A DNA stretch of 16,245 nt from Tannerella sp. (GCA_031279875.1 JAITHS010000019.1:1-16245), one strand, 5' to 3'. Positions 1 through 7,251 are shown, counted from the first letter of the stretch. Notes: generated by a model not told the origin, from the letters alone. Translations and numbers: made by a program.

Positions 1-83
1 CGGTATTTGCTAAGTGCAAACAAAAGTTGCAAGTTCGTTTTAGCATTTTTTTCTGTGGTTGCAAGCAGTACAAATCTGTCCAC
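1..83 (-). CDS. Possible 5' end of an unidentified gene, truncated by the window edge
   Basis: Reading leftward from a GTG at 83-81, 27 codons stay open to the window edge. They give a protein-like N-terminus (starts VDRFVLLATTEKNAK). A TACCTTTG -7 box lies just upstream at 104-97, so the leader would be only a few bases, as at other genes in this window. An alternative start is the ATG at 46-44 in another frame (MLKRTCNF), which looks less protein-like. No family can be assigned from so few residues. The promoter supports a leftward transcript here; the exact frame is uncertain. Confidence 0.3.
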   Translation of the reverse strand, partial: MDRFVLLATTEKNAKTNLQLLFALSKY

Positions 84-96
84 GTTAATTCGGCCG

Positions 97-104
97 CAAA
101 GGTA
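97..104 (-). promoter_or_regulatory. Bacteroidota -7 box TACCTTTG (leftward)
   Basis: On the minus strand the sequence reads GTCG-TACCTTTG, matching TAnnTTTG. It directs transcription off the left edge, toward the partial reading frame at 83-1. No convincing -33 TTTG was found. Confidence 0.5.
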
Positions 105-485
105 CGACTTATTTTTCAAACGTTCGCACTTTCTTGCGTTAAAAAAACTTAAAGGTTAAAGGTTGCGCAGAAGCAACGGAACCCCAATTTAGCACACAGA
201 TAGCACGGAGCAAACATCAGTGTGCAGTAATCAATAATTAACGATCACTTACATGCGCATTCGTCATTGCGAGGTACCGTCATTATTCCTGTTTGTTTAG
301 GTTTCCTGTATGTTTTTTTTCTCAACAAGACTTGAAACCATGTACCGTTGGAGTATAATTCGTGCACCGGCGCTAAATTCGGTTTTCTACGCAATATAAG
401 GTCGCAAGCCATCCCATGATTTAAGGCACAATTCAAATAATATATGAATCCGCAATACTTCGCAAAAGCGTTAAATCCAAGTCGT
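105..485. other. Intergenic stretch without a supportable gene
   Basis: This stretch is A/T-rich with short low-complexity patches, such as a tandem AAAGGTT near 150-163. It has a weak inverted pair GCACAC/GTGTGC (192-197 and 220-225) and a motif GGTACCGTCATTA (273-285) that recurs near the right end of the window. A 63-codon leftward frame at 436-245 has no recognisable domain or promoter and is not called. Confidence 0.5.
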
Positions 486-689
486 TTACGTAAGCGCCGT
501 CAACAAACTGACTGTCATTGTTAGAATTTCAATTTCATTATGCGGCACGCCGGTAATAGCGCCGTTGTCTTCAACGCCGATAAGCAGTTCGCCGCCGTCG
601 GCATTGGCAAACGCCACTAACGCCTCGCCAATATCTTTGCAAATATTCTTGGTCAGGCGAGGCTTTTTTATCCTGTCAATCCGTATCAA
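486..689 (-). pseudogene. Decayed AlbA_2 (Schlafen-like DNA-binding) domain fragment
   Basis: The translation contains ICKDIGEALVAFANADGGEL followed by LIGVEDNGAITGVPH. This is the core of the AlbA_2 domain (AFAN.DGG.LLIGV.D.G), which opens many bacterial ATP-binding or transcription-regulator-like proteins of roughly 400-550 residues. Only about 60 residues remain. After GVPHNEIEI the sequence turns into an unrelated tail and stops. There is no ATG: the open frame runs back to a stop at 734-732, and the only usual alternative start, the TTG at 689-687, lies inside a TATCTTTG promoter box (694-687). A transcript from that box would begin downstream of the TTG. I infer a truncated, probably non-functional remnant. 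The domain identity is fairly secure; a small functional protein starting at a rare codon is less likely. Confidence 0.6.
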
Positions 690-694
690 AGATA
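687..694 (-). promoter_or_regulatory. -7 box TATCTTTG upstream of the AlbA_2 fragment
   Basis: The minus strand reads CCGTCG-TATCTTTG with an A-rich run upstream. It fits TAnnTTTG and is probably the original promoter of the now broken AlbA_2 gene, because it overlaps the only candidate start. Confidence 0.45.
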
Positions 695-873
695 CGACGG
701 AATATTTTTTTGTGCCGTAACAAATTAAAGTTCAAAAGAAGAACCAAAACCGCATTACATCATTGGTAGTACAGCTAAGCAAGCCGAAAAGTCAGGGAAA
801 CCACATAATTCATAAGGGAACCTCGAAAAATTGTTTTTTTTCTTCGTTTGTGAATAATCTCAAAAATTTATGC
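695..873. other. Intergenic region upstream of the cytidylyltransferase/kinase gene
   Basis: No coding frame of note was seen. It contains a poly-T run near 833-842 just before the promoter of the next gene. Confidence 0.4.
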
Positions 874-881
874 TAACTTTG
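874..881 (+). promoter_or_regulatory. -7 box TAACTTTG for the cytidylyltransferase/kinase gene
   Basis: TAACTTTG matches TAnnTTTG. A TTTG at 847-850 could be the -33 element, although the 23-base gap is long. Transcription would begin near 887, leaving a leader of about 15 bases before the ATG at 902. Confidence 0.6.
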
Positions 882-901
882 CGGCGTTAATATGATAAAA
901 T

Positions 902-2050
902 ATGGCTTTAAAAGTATTTGTAAGCGGATGCTATGACATGTTGCACAGTGGTCATGTAGCCTTTTTTGAGGAGGCGGCGACCTACGGAGACTTGTATGTC
1001 GGTATCGGTTCGTCTCAAACGGTTTTCAATCTTAAAGGACGCAAAACTATCAACACCGACGCCGAGCGGCTCTATATGGTCAAGTCGCTCAAGGCCGTCA
1101 AAGATGCTTGGATAAACAGCGGTAGCGGTATAATAGATTTTGAAGAAGAAGTCAAGCGACTGCAACCGGATGTTTTCTTTGTCAATACCGACGGACATTC
1201 ACCTGTCAAAGAGCAGTTTTGCCGCAAATTTGGGATACGTTATGTTGTCAGCGAGCGTGTGCCTCACAGCGGACTGCCTGCCCGCTCTACTACCGCTTTG
1301 CGTCAGGAATGCAGGATACCGTACCGTATCGACCTTGCCGGAGGATGGCTCGACCAGCCGTTTGTTAACAAATTTCATTCCGGCTATGTTGTAACCGTTT
1401 GTATAGAACCGGATTATGAGTTTAACGACCGTAGCGGTATGGCAACAAGTTCGCGAAAGAAAGCCATCGAACTATGGCATACCGACATACCTGACGGCGA
1501 TAGAGAAGTGCTGGCGAAGACGCTGTTTTGCTTTGAAAACCCTCCCGGCACAAAGTATGTCAGCGGCTCTCAGGATTCGATAGGTATTGTTTATCAAGGT
1601 CTTAACATGCTGTATTACGACAATGATTACTGGCCGTCGCATATTGAGAATCATACTGCGCCCGAACTGCTGTCGTGGCTTGAAGCTCATCTGTGGCTCG
1701 TTCCGCTCTATCCCCGTAAAGCGTCTTACGATGTGCTTGCAGGGACGGATATTACTATAATGAACGCGCGCGCGTTAGCCGAAGCGTCGGCAGCATGTCG
1801 CGAGGCGTTGCTTGCACGTGATCTGAAAGCGTGGGGAGCCGCTTCTACGGCAAGTTTTGAATATCAGATACGGATGTTTCCCAACATGGTAACGGAAGAT
1901 ATTATGAATGAAATCGAAAGTTATCGCTGCGACGTTCTCGGCTGGAAACTGTCGGGCGCCGGTGGTGGCGGATATATGGTTTTTGTAAGCGACAAGCCGG
2001 TGAGAAATGCCGTACGGATTAGGGTAAGACAAAAAACATATATCGGATAA
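902..2050 (+). CDS. Bifunctional cytidylyltransferase-fold / GHMP sugar kinase
   Basis: This 382-residue protein joins two enzyme domains. Residues 1 to about 135 form a nucleotidyltransferase domain with the HxGH motif (CYDMLHSGH, residues 10-18) and an RSTT loop (128-131), as in cytidylyltransferases such as TagD and the HldE nucleotidyltransferase. Residues from about 138 onward are a GHMP kinase, with RIPYRIDLAGGWLDQP (138-153), a GTKYVSGSQDSIG segment (216-228) and the C-terminal glycine-rich loop KLSGAGGGGY (349-358). The likely role is phosphorylation of a sugar and its activation to a nucleotide sugar for surface glycans or LPS. The substrate cannot be read from sequence; heptose- and fucose-type kinases are relatives. 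The start is fixed by the promoter at 874-881. rfbA follows after 40 bases with no visible promoter, so the two are probably cotranscribed. Confidence 0.85.
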   Translation: MALKVFVSGCYDMLHSGHVAFFEEAATYGDLYVGIGSSQTVFNLKGRKTINTDAERLYMVKSLKAVKDAWINSGSGIIDFEEEVKRLQPDVFFVNTDGHSPVKEQFCRKFGIRYVVSERVPHSGLPARSTTALRQECRIPYRIDLAGGWLDQPFVNKFHSGYVVTVCIEPDYEFNDRSGMATSSRKKAIELWHTDIPDGDREVLAKTLFCFENPPGTKYVSGSQDSIGIVYQGLNMLYYDNDYWPSHIENHTAPELLSWLEAHLWLVPLYPRKASYDVLAGTDITIMNARALAEASAACREALLARDLKAWGAASTASFEYQIRMFPNMVTEDIMNEIESYRCDVLGWKLSGAGGGGYMVFVSDKPVRNAVRIRVRQKTYIG

Positions 2051-2090
2051 TCACAATAATCAATAAAATCACACTATAATCATAGTTAAG

Positions 2091-2963
2091 ATGAAAGGAA
2101 TAGTATTAGCCGGAGGTTCCGGCACACGATTGTACCCAATAACGAAAGGAGTATCGAAACAGTTACTTCCGGTTTACGACAAACCGATGATTTACTACCC
2201 GATATCGGTACTGATGCTTGCCGGTATCCGCGAGATACTCATCATCTCGACCCCGCAAGACTTGCCCGGCTTTCGCAGGATGCTGGGCAACGGTAACGAA
2301 CTCGGCGTCAAGTTCGAATATGCCGAACAGCCCTCGCCCGACGGTCTGGCGCAAGCGTTCATCATCGGCGCAGACTTTGTCGGCAACGACACGGCGTGTC
2401 TCGTACTCGGCGACAACATCTTCTACGGACAAGGCTTTACGGCCATGCTCCGCCACGCCGTCGATAACGCAGAACAAGGCAAAGCAACAGTCTTCGGATA
2501 CTACGTCAACGACCCGCAACGTTACGGAGTAGCCGAACTCGACGCCGAAAGTAATGTTCTGAGTATCGAAGAGAAGCCGCAACAGCCAAAATCCAACTAC
2601 GCTGTTACAGGCCTCTACTTCTATCCTAACAAAGTACTCGAAATAGCCCGCAGCATCAAGCCTTCGGCACGCGGCGAACTCGAAATCACTACCGTCAACC
2701 AACGTTTCCTCGAAGACAAATCGTTGAAAATTAAACTTTTAGGACGAGGCTTCGCATGGCTTGATACAGGCACCCACGAATCCCTTTCCGAAGCCTCTAC
2801 TTTTGTTGAGGTCATCGAAAAGCGGCAAGGATTGAAGATCGCCTGCCTTGAAGAAATAGCATGGCACAACGGATGGATCGACAACGAAACACTGCTCTGC
2901 TCTGCCCAACTGATGAAAAATAACTCTTACGGACAGTATCTCAGCCGGATTCTCAACCGATAA
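2091..2963 (+). CDS. rfbA: Glucose-1-phosphate thymidylyltransferase (RmlA/RfbA)
   Basis: This cytoplasmic enzyme makes dTDP-glucose from dTTP and glucose-1-phosphate, the first step toward dTDP-L-rhamnose and related deoxysugars. The 290 residues match the family length. Visible motifs are the N-terminal nucleotide loop [13 protein letters not shown] (6-18), LGDNIFYG (106-113), the EEKP segment after [12 protein letters not shown], and [13 protein letters not shown] near residue 220. The ATG at 2091 is the natural start, and the first residues MKGIVLAGG are typical. The usual partners rfbB, rfbC and rfbD are not adjacent. Here it follows the cytidylyltransferase/kinase gene by 40 bases without its own visible promoter. 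Codons are richer in C at third positions than in the preceding gene. Confidence 0.95.
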   Translation: MKGIVLAGGSGTRLYPITKGVSKQLLPVYDKPMIYYPISVLMLAGIREILIISTPQDLPGFRRMLGNGNELGVKFEYAEQPSPDGLAQAFIIGADFVGNDTACLVLGDNIFYGQGFTAMLRHAVDNAEQGKATVFGYYVNDPQRYGVAELDAESNVLSIEEKPQQPKSNYAVTGLYFYPNKVLEIARSIKPSARGELEITTVNQRFLEDKSLKIKLLGRGFAWLDTGTHESLSEASTFVEVIEKRQGLKIACLEEIAWHNGWIDNETLLCSAQLMKNNSYGQYLSRILNR

Positions 2964-3085
2964 TTGAAATCTCATTAACTATTTGCAACTATTTTTATGT
3001 ATTATTAACATTGGCATTAATTGTATGATAATCAAAAAGTTAAGTCATAATTTTACAAAAATCGCCAAAAACCGGTTTTTCAGAA

Positions 3086-3116
3086 TTGAAAATCTTAAAA
3101 ATTATACCTACTTTTG
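3086..3116 (+). promoter_or_regulatory. Promoter of the OmpA-family gene
   Basis: A TTG at 3086-3088 and the -7 box TACTTTTG at 3109-3116 are separated by 20 bases, a good Bacteroidota sigma-ABfr arrangement. The start codon at 3191 leaves an A/T-rich leader of about 70 bases, longer than for the other genes here. Confidence 0.6.
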
Positions 3117-3190
3117 CCATTGAAATTTGATTAAAAACGTCAAAAAACTATTTCAAGACTATTAATTTGTTATTTAAAAATTTTATAATT

Positions 3191-4357
3191 ATGAGAACTA
3201 AATTTTTACTGTTAGCTTTTTTAAGCGGTATTATGATGTCGGTAACGGCACAGGAATACCAGCCGCAAGTAGGTTTCAGCACTGAAAACGGGTCAAAAGT
3301 GAATTTCAAGAAGAACAAAGCCGGCGACAACATCTTTGTGTCTCTTGGTGGAGGTATGAGCGTCTTTTTGGGCGACCAAAACAGCGAAGCAAGTTTAGGC
3401 GACCGTCTGAACTGGGCAGGAACGCTGTCAGTCGGCAAATGGTACAGCCCGTATATCGGATGGCGCTTGCAGGGTAACGGCGGTCAGTTGAAAGATTTCC
3501 AACTTCTCGGAACCGGAACAAGCCGTACACTTACCCAAAAAGACTTCATGTACGGCAATATTCATGCCGACCTGCTGTGGGATATTACCAACTTCTGGGC
3601 GCCCTACAATGAGAAGAAAGTTGTTCGTATCATACCGTTTGCAGGTGTAGGTTATGCCATACGCGCCGGTAAATCGGTAGCCGGTTACGAGTTCAAACGA
3701 ACAGAATCCCCGTCGGTCAATATCGGCGTACAGATTCCTTTCCGTATGAGCGAGCGCATCGACATCTTCCTCGAAGGTATGTACAGCCTCTACAACGAAG
3801 AGTTCAACCGTGTTGACATGGGACATGAAGAAGACCGTATCTTCCAAGGCTCGTTAGGTCTGAACTACAAAATCGGACGTACCAACTTTGAAGTTATTGA
3901 GCCGATGGACTATGCCCTGCTCAACGACCTCAACAGTCAAATCAACGCTTTGCGCGCTCAAAATGATGAGTTAAGCAAACGTCCGAAGTCATGTCCGGAA
4001 TGTCCGAAAGCAGCACCTGTGGTTGAGAAAATCGAAACGATGAAGAATACCGTATTCTTCCGCCTTAACAGTTCTGTTATCGACAAGAATCAGGAAGGAA
4101 ACATCTTCAACACCTCCGAGTATGCCAAGAAGCATAATCTGCCGATCAAAATCATAGGTTTTGCCGACAAACAAACCGGTACTGCCGACTATAACTATGG
4201 TCTGTCGGAGCGTCGTGCCAAAGCCGTCGCCAAGAAACTTACCGAACAGTATGGCATCCCGACCGAGAAAATATCCATCGAATGGAAAGGCGATACCCAG
4301 CAACCGTATGAAATCAACAACTGGAACCGTCTTGTTATAATGGATACTAATAAATAA
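3191..4357 (+). CDS. OmpA-family outer-membrane protein with peptidoglycan-binding domain
   Basis: The ATG at 3191 gives 388 residues and places a clean signal peptide at the N-terminus (about 20 residues, cut after SVTA before QEYQP). A TTG at 3167 in the same frame would only add eight residues ahead of it. Residues from about 45 to 235 are rich in alternating hydrophobic and aromatic strands and end in NYKIGRTNFE, consistent with an eight-strand barrel. A short coiled coil (DLNSQINALRAQNDELSKR) and a CPECP linker follow. Residues from about 285 form the OmpA/MotB domain, with GFADKQTG (binding Asp near 326) and NYGLSERRAKAV (Arg near 341). The protein would anchor the outer membrane to peptidoglycan. 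It has its own promoter and is followed by a strong terminator, as expected for an abundant porin. The exact strand count is inference. Confidence 0.9.
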   Translation: MRTKFLLLAFLSGIMMSVTAQEYQPQVGFSTENGSKVNFKKNKAGDNIFVSLGGGMSVFLGDQNSEASLGDRLNWAGTLSVGKWYSPYIGWRLQGNGGQLKDFQLLGTGTSRTLTQKDFMYGNIHADLLWDITNFWAPYNEKKVVRIIPFAGVGYAIRAGKSVAGYEFKRTESPSVNIGVQIPFRMSERIDIFLEGMYSLYNEEFNRVDMGHEEDRIFQGSLGLNYKIGRTNFEVIEPMDYALLNDLNSQINALRAQNDELSKRPKSCPECPKAAPVVEKIETMKNTVFFRLNSSVIDKNQEGNIFNTSEYAKKHNLPIKIIGFADKQTGTADYNYGLSERRAKAVAKKLTEQYGIPTEKISIEWKGDTQQPYEINNWNRLVIMDTNK

Positions 4358-4386
4358 CTTTTTCAGATTTTTAAATTGTGTGATTG

Positions 4387-4426
4387 AGAAAGCCGATAGA
4401 CCCCGGTTTATCGGCTTTCTTTTATT
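4387..4426 (+). terminator. Rho-independent terminator after the OmpA-family gene
   Basis: A perfect 12-bp stem, AGAAAGCCGATA (4387-4398) against TATCGGCTTTCT (4409-4420), has a 10-base loop and is followed by a T-rich run. It lies 30 bases after the stop codon and ends only about 10 bases before the next ATG. Confidence 0.85.
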
Positions 4427-4429
4427 AAA

Positions 4430-5383
4430 ATGGATATTTCAGTAGTTATTCCGCTATACAACGAAGCAGAATCGTTGCCCGAACTCTACGAATGGATTAA
4501 AAAGGTAATGGATGAAAATCATTTTACCTACGAAATAATCTTCGTCAGCGACGGCAGTACCGACGATTCGTGGAAAATAATCGAAGACCTTGCCGCACAA
4601 GCTCCTCAAACGGTCAAAGGCATAAAGTTCAGACGCAACTACGGCAAGTCGCCGGCGTTACATTGCGGCTTTCAACGCGCTCAAGGTAACGTCGTTATAA
4701 CTATGGACGCCGACCTACAAGACAGCCCCGACGAAATACCCGAACTGTTTCGCATGATTACCGACGACGGCTACGACCTCGTATCAGGCTGGAAGAAAAA
4801 ACGTTACGACAACAAACTGACCAAAAACCTGCCCTCAAAACTGTTTAACGCCACAGCACGCAAGTTTTCGGGCGTCAAACTTCATGACTTCAACTGCGGT
4901 CTTAAAGCCTACAAACAAGTTGTAGTAAAAAATATTGAGATATACAACGATATGCACCGCTACATACCGTATCTGGCACGAATATCGGGCTTCACTAATA
5001 TTGCGGAAAAGGAAGTACGACATCAGGCACGCAAATACGGCAACACCAAATTCGGTATGAGCAGGTTTTTCAACGGCTATCTCGACCTTATCACGCTATG
5101 GTTTACGTCGAAGTTCGGCAAAAAACCTATGCACATCTTCGGACTGTGGGGCAGCGTAGTGTTCTTCATAGGCTTTGTGGCGTTAATATTCGTATTGGTT
5201 GCCAAACTGATGTCAATCATCGACGGCGACTTGCGTCCGTTAGTTGCCAACTCGCCCTATTTTTATATCTCGCTGACAGCCATGATAATAGGGACACAAT
5301 TGTTCCTCGCCGGCTTTATCGGCGAACTCATCTCGCGCAACTCCTCGAATAGAAACAAATATAAAATAGAGAAAGAATTGTGA
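4430..5383 (+). CDS. Membrane-anchored GT2 glycosyltransferase, GtrB/DPM1-like
   Basis: This 317-residue protein begins with a GT-A catalytic domain: VVIPLYNEAESL (5-16), SDGSTDD (40-46) and the metal/substrate motif MDADLQDSPDE (92-102). The C-terminus has two hydrophobic segments (about 236-262 and 276-301). This is the architecture of polyprenyl-phosphate glycosyltransferases such as GtrB and CsbB, which load glucose or a similar sugar onto undecaprenyl phosphate at the inner membrane for transfer to surface polymers or proteins. The donor sugar is not readable. The gene starts only about 10 bases after the terminator of the OmpA-family gene, and no clear TAnnTTTG lies between. Its expression may depend on read-through or on a promoter overlapping the end of the previous gene. 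Confidence 0.88.
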   Translation: MDISVVIPLYNEAESLPELYEWIKKVMDENHFTYEIIFVSDGSTDDSWKIIEDLAAQAPQTVKGIKFRRNYGKSPALHCGFQRAQGNVVITMDADLQDSPDEIPELFRMITDDGYDLVSGWKKKRYDNKLTKNLPSKLFNATARKFSGVKLHDFNCGLKAYKQVVVKNIEIYNDMHRYIPYLARISGFTNIAEKEVRHQARKYGNTKFGMSRFFNGYLDLITLWFTSKFGKKPMHIFGLWGSVVFFIGFVALIFVLVAKLMSIIDGDLRPLVANSPYFYISLTAMIIGTQLFLAGFIGELISRNSSNRNKYKIEKEL

Positions 5384-5386
5384 ATT

Positions 5387-5443
5387 ATGGCAAGACCGAT
5401 TAAACCAACTTTGAAAAAAAATCCTCCGTTACTTAATCAATAA
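5387..5443 (+). pseudogene. Short remnant resembling the start of a MARPIK-type small gene
   Basis: Three bases after the glycosyltransferase stop, an ATG opens an 18-residue frame, MARPIKPTLKKNPPLLNQ. Its first residues resemble the start of small uncharacterised Bacteroidales proteins that I recall as beginning MARPIK and being longer than this. Only the beginning is recognisable; the rest diverges and stops. The 3' part overlaps the end of the oppositely oriented MNT gene (5429-5743). I infer a gene truncated by a rearrangement that may have brought in the HEPN/MNT pair. The match is short, so coincidence is possible. Confidence 0.35.
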
Positions 5444-5743
5444 TCCGGTTCGTTTTATTTCGTTGAGAAAACCTGCATAGTCTTCTTTTGAGACTATCAC
5501 GTGAGGCTCTATACGCATATCAACGTCACGACGAATTTTCCAGATAAGAGGCATAACTTCCATATAGTCGCCTCTCCATTGATTAACGACAAATGCCACA
5601 TCAATATCGCTGTCTTTATGAGGATTCCCTTTTGCATAAGACCCAAAAAGATAAGTAGCGTCGATCTTCATCGGAAAGTCGCTCTTGTTAATCAAGTCCC
5701 TGTAATTTCTTACTTTATTGATAATATCTGTTCTTTCGTCCAT
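5429..5743 (-). CDS. MNT-family minimal nucleotidyltransferase (MntA-type antitoxin)
   Basis: This 104-residue protein carries the minimal nucleotidyltransferase signature GSYAKGNPHKDSDID (residues 34-48), that is GS-x10-D-x-D, with a possible third acidic residue in DMRIEPHV. Members of this family paired with HEPN proteins act as antitoxins, in studied cases by adding AMP to the HEPN toxin. It lies directly downstream of the HEPN gene and overlaps its 3' end by 34 bases in another frame, so the two are translated from one message. Length and gene order are normal for the family. The antitoxin role is inferred from context and family. Confidence 0.85.
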   Translation of the reverse strand: MDERTDIINKVRNYRDLINKSDFPMKIDATYLFGSYAKGNPHKDSDIDVAFVVNQWRGDYMEVMPLIWKIRRDVDMRIEPHVIVSKEDYAGFLNEIKRTGLLIK

Positions 5744-6114
5744 TGATGTAAAGATTTAGTTTGTTCCCATATTTTTTCACAAACAGCCTGATTGAGCGTT
5801 TTGGAAATTCTGTCTTTATATGCTGGATACCGCGCCTCTATTTGAAGTGGATTCAAAATATCTAAAAAAGTTGTATGTTCGGTGCTAAGCATTTCATAAA
5901 ATTCACCTCGTTTTGCTATCAAATCTAATTCGTGTCTGAATGGAGGTGTCTCGTCTGTCAACGCCGTATAATAACCCTTAAAAATCTTTTCTATAACCTG
6001 ATGACACATAAATCCAGCCCATAAAAACTGCTTCCCATTCACAAGCATTTCTGCTACTTGCAAATCGCGTTCAGATAGGTCAGTCCAGTATTTTATCTTT
6101 TCTTCTTTTGTCAT
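5710..6114 (-). CDS. HEPN-domain protein (probable toxin partner of MNT)
   Basis: The preferred start is the ATG at 6114 (MTKEEKIKYW), giving 134 residues. A longer frame back to 6147 would begin inside the promoter box at 6144-6137. The all-helical HEPN domain is recognisable from YWTDLSERDLQVAEMLV, then FMCHQVIEKIFKGYY, then EARYPAYKDRI near the C-terminus. HEPN proteins paired with MNT are usually RNases whose active site is R-x4-6-H. I do not see a clear R-x4-6-H here; the only adjacent pair is FRHEL in the middle. It may use a variant site or be a non-catalytic PF05168-type HEPN. The 34-base overlap with MNT indicates a toxin-antitoxin operon. Confidence 0.82.
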   Translation of the reverse strand: MTKEEKIKYWTDLSERDLQVAEMLVNGKQFLWAGFMCHQVIEKIFKGYYTALTDETPPFRHELDLIAKRGEFYEMLSTEHTTFLDILNPLQIEARYPAYKDRISKTLNQAVCEKIWEQTKSLHQWTKEQILSIK

Positions 6115-6136
6115 AAAATATTGCCTTATACGACGA

Positions 6137-6167
6137 CAAAAGTACAACTTTTTTTTAGCTTTTCAAA
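6137..6167 (-). promoter_or_regulatory. Promoter of the HEPN/MNT pair
   Basis: On the minus strand, TTTG at 6167-6164 and TACTTTTG at 6144-6137 are spaced by 19 bases, an ideal -33/-7 pair. The -33 element overlaps the stop codon of the upstream phosphotransferase gene (TGA at 6165-6163). The box is preceded by AAAAAAAAGTTG, also present before the DUF2442 promoter. Confidence 0.7.
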
Positions 6168-7251
6168 CCGCTGCAAGGGATGCAACAAACCCATCCATCT
6201 CGTCGGCGTGCGCTTCGAGGCTTTGCAGCAGTTTGAACTGCGCTTTGGTGCGTTGAAGATTATGTTCGGGGTGGTGTATCTTATAATACGTATCGCCGTT
6301 GATGTAATCGGTCAGAAAGCGAACCGTTTGCATATACGTCAGCAACCTTCCGCCGTAAGCCAGCAGGCTCTTCTCTAACGGAGTAAGAAACGACGACGCC
6401 GTTTCGAGATAACCACGCGCATAAGATTTAAAAACATCCATGTTAACGTTCACGTTATCAAGGTTCTCATCATCTTCGGCGCCAGTATTAGCCCCTGTGC
6501 GGATAAAATCGCCGATGTCCGACAGAACGTACCCCGGCATGACGGTATCTAAGTCGATCACACACAGCACGTTATCGGTTTTGGCATCAAACAGGATGTT
6601 GTTGACTTTCGTATCGCAGTGGTTGATACGTTTTTTAAGTTTTCCTTCGCGATAGAGCCGTTCCTGAACGGTCATTGCGACGGCGCGTTTTTCAATTTCC
6701 GATATCAGGTCGGCAACCTTTTCGGCACGTCCGACAGGGTTGGCGGCAAGTGCGTCGTTAAACTGTTGCAACCTAAACTCCATGTTATGAAAGTTAGGAA
6801 TAGTTTCTCCCAGCGTACCGTCGGCAATATCGGCAAGCATCGACTGAAACTCTCCGAAAGCCTTACCTGCAAGATACGACAATTCGGGTGTTACCGCTTC
6901 GAGGCTTTTGCTGTCAGGTATCATCAGGCAAAGACGCCAATAATTTTCGCCGTCGCAGTAATACGACTTGCCGTCTTCGGCAGGCAAAAAAGTCAGCGTT
7001 TTGCGGTCGATGTCGCTTTCGCCTTTCGCTTCTAATTTTTTACGAATATGCGAAGTAACGGTGCAGATATTGTTTTGCAACATTTCCACGTTTGTAAAAA
7101 TCTTATGATTAATACGTTGCAGAACATATTCCGCCTTACCTTCAACCGTAGTTACTTTCAGCGTATCGTTAATATGTCCGTTTCCGAAAGCCGTAACTTC
7201 CGCTGCCTCATCAGAGAGGCTAAAATGTGATAAAATCTCCAAATAATTCAT
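6163..7251 (-). CDS. Phosphotransferase resembling N-acetylhexosamine 1-kinase (NahK)
   Basis: The ATG at 7251 gives 362 residues. A TTG two codons upstream is possible but less likely. It belongs to the aminoglycoside-phosphotransferase/choline-kinase fold, and its closest recalled match is bifidobacterial NahK, of similar length. Shared stretches are FGNGHINDTLKVTT, YVLQRINHKIF, the catalytic loop NHCDTKVNNILFD (Asp near 213), the metal-binding VIDLDTVMPG (near 231-240), FGEFQ and the C-terminal YKIHHPEHNLQRTKAQ. NahK phosphorylates GlcNAc or GalNAc at C1, feeding UDP-sugar synthesis or mucin-sugar salvage; this role is inferred. It should not be read as antibiotic resistance. The gene lies 17 bases downstream of the LptF/LptG gene, probably in the same operon. 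Confidence 0.83.
   Translation of the reverse strand: MNYLEILSHFSLSDEAAEVTAFGNGHINDTLKVTTVEGKAEYVLQRINHKIFTNVEMLQNNICTVTSHIRKKLEAKGESDIDRKTLTFLPAEDGKSYYCDGENYWRLCLMIPDSKSLEAVTPELSYLAGKAFGEFQSMLADIADGTLGETIPNFHNMEFRLQQFNDALAANPVGRAEKVADLISEIEKRAVAMTVQERLYREGKLKKRINHCDTKVNNILFDAKTDNVLCVIDLDTVMPGYVLSDIGDFIRTGANTGAEDDENLDNVNVNMDVFKSYARGYLETASSFLTPLEKSLLAYGGRLLTYMQTVRFLTDYINGDTYYKIHHPEHNLQRTKAQFKLLQSLEAHADEMDGFVASLAAV

Noticed and set aside
245..436. Leftward 63-codon open frame
   Set aside because: There is no recognisable family, no TAnnTTTG upstream, and its end overlaps a motif that recurs in intergenic DNA.
2163..2702. Leftward 179-codon open frame
   Set aside because: It is antisense to rfbA, which has all family motifs. 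It has no promoter or domain.
5429..6114. HEPN/MNT pair as an insertion sequence
   Set aside because: No inverted ends, target duplication or transposase were seen. It is described only as a toxin-antitoxin-like pair.
6163..7251. Aminoglycoside-resistance gene
   Set aside because: It shares the phosphotransferase fold, but specific segments match sugar kinases of the NahK type, and it lies in an envelope operon.
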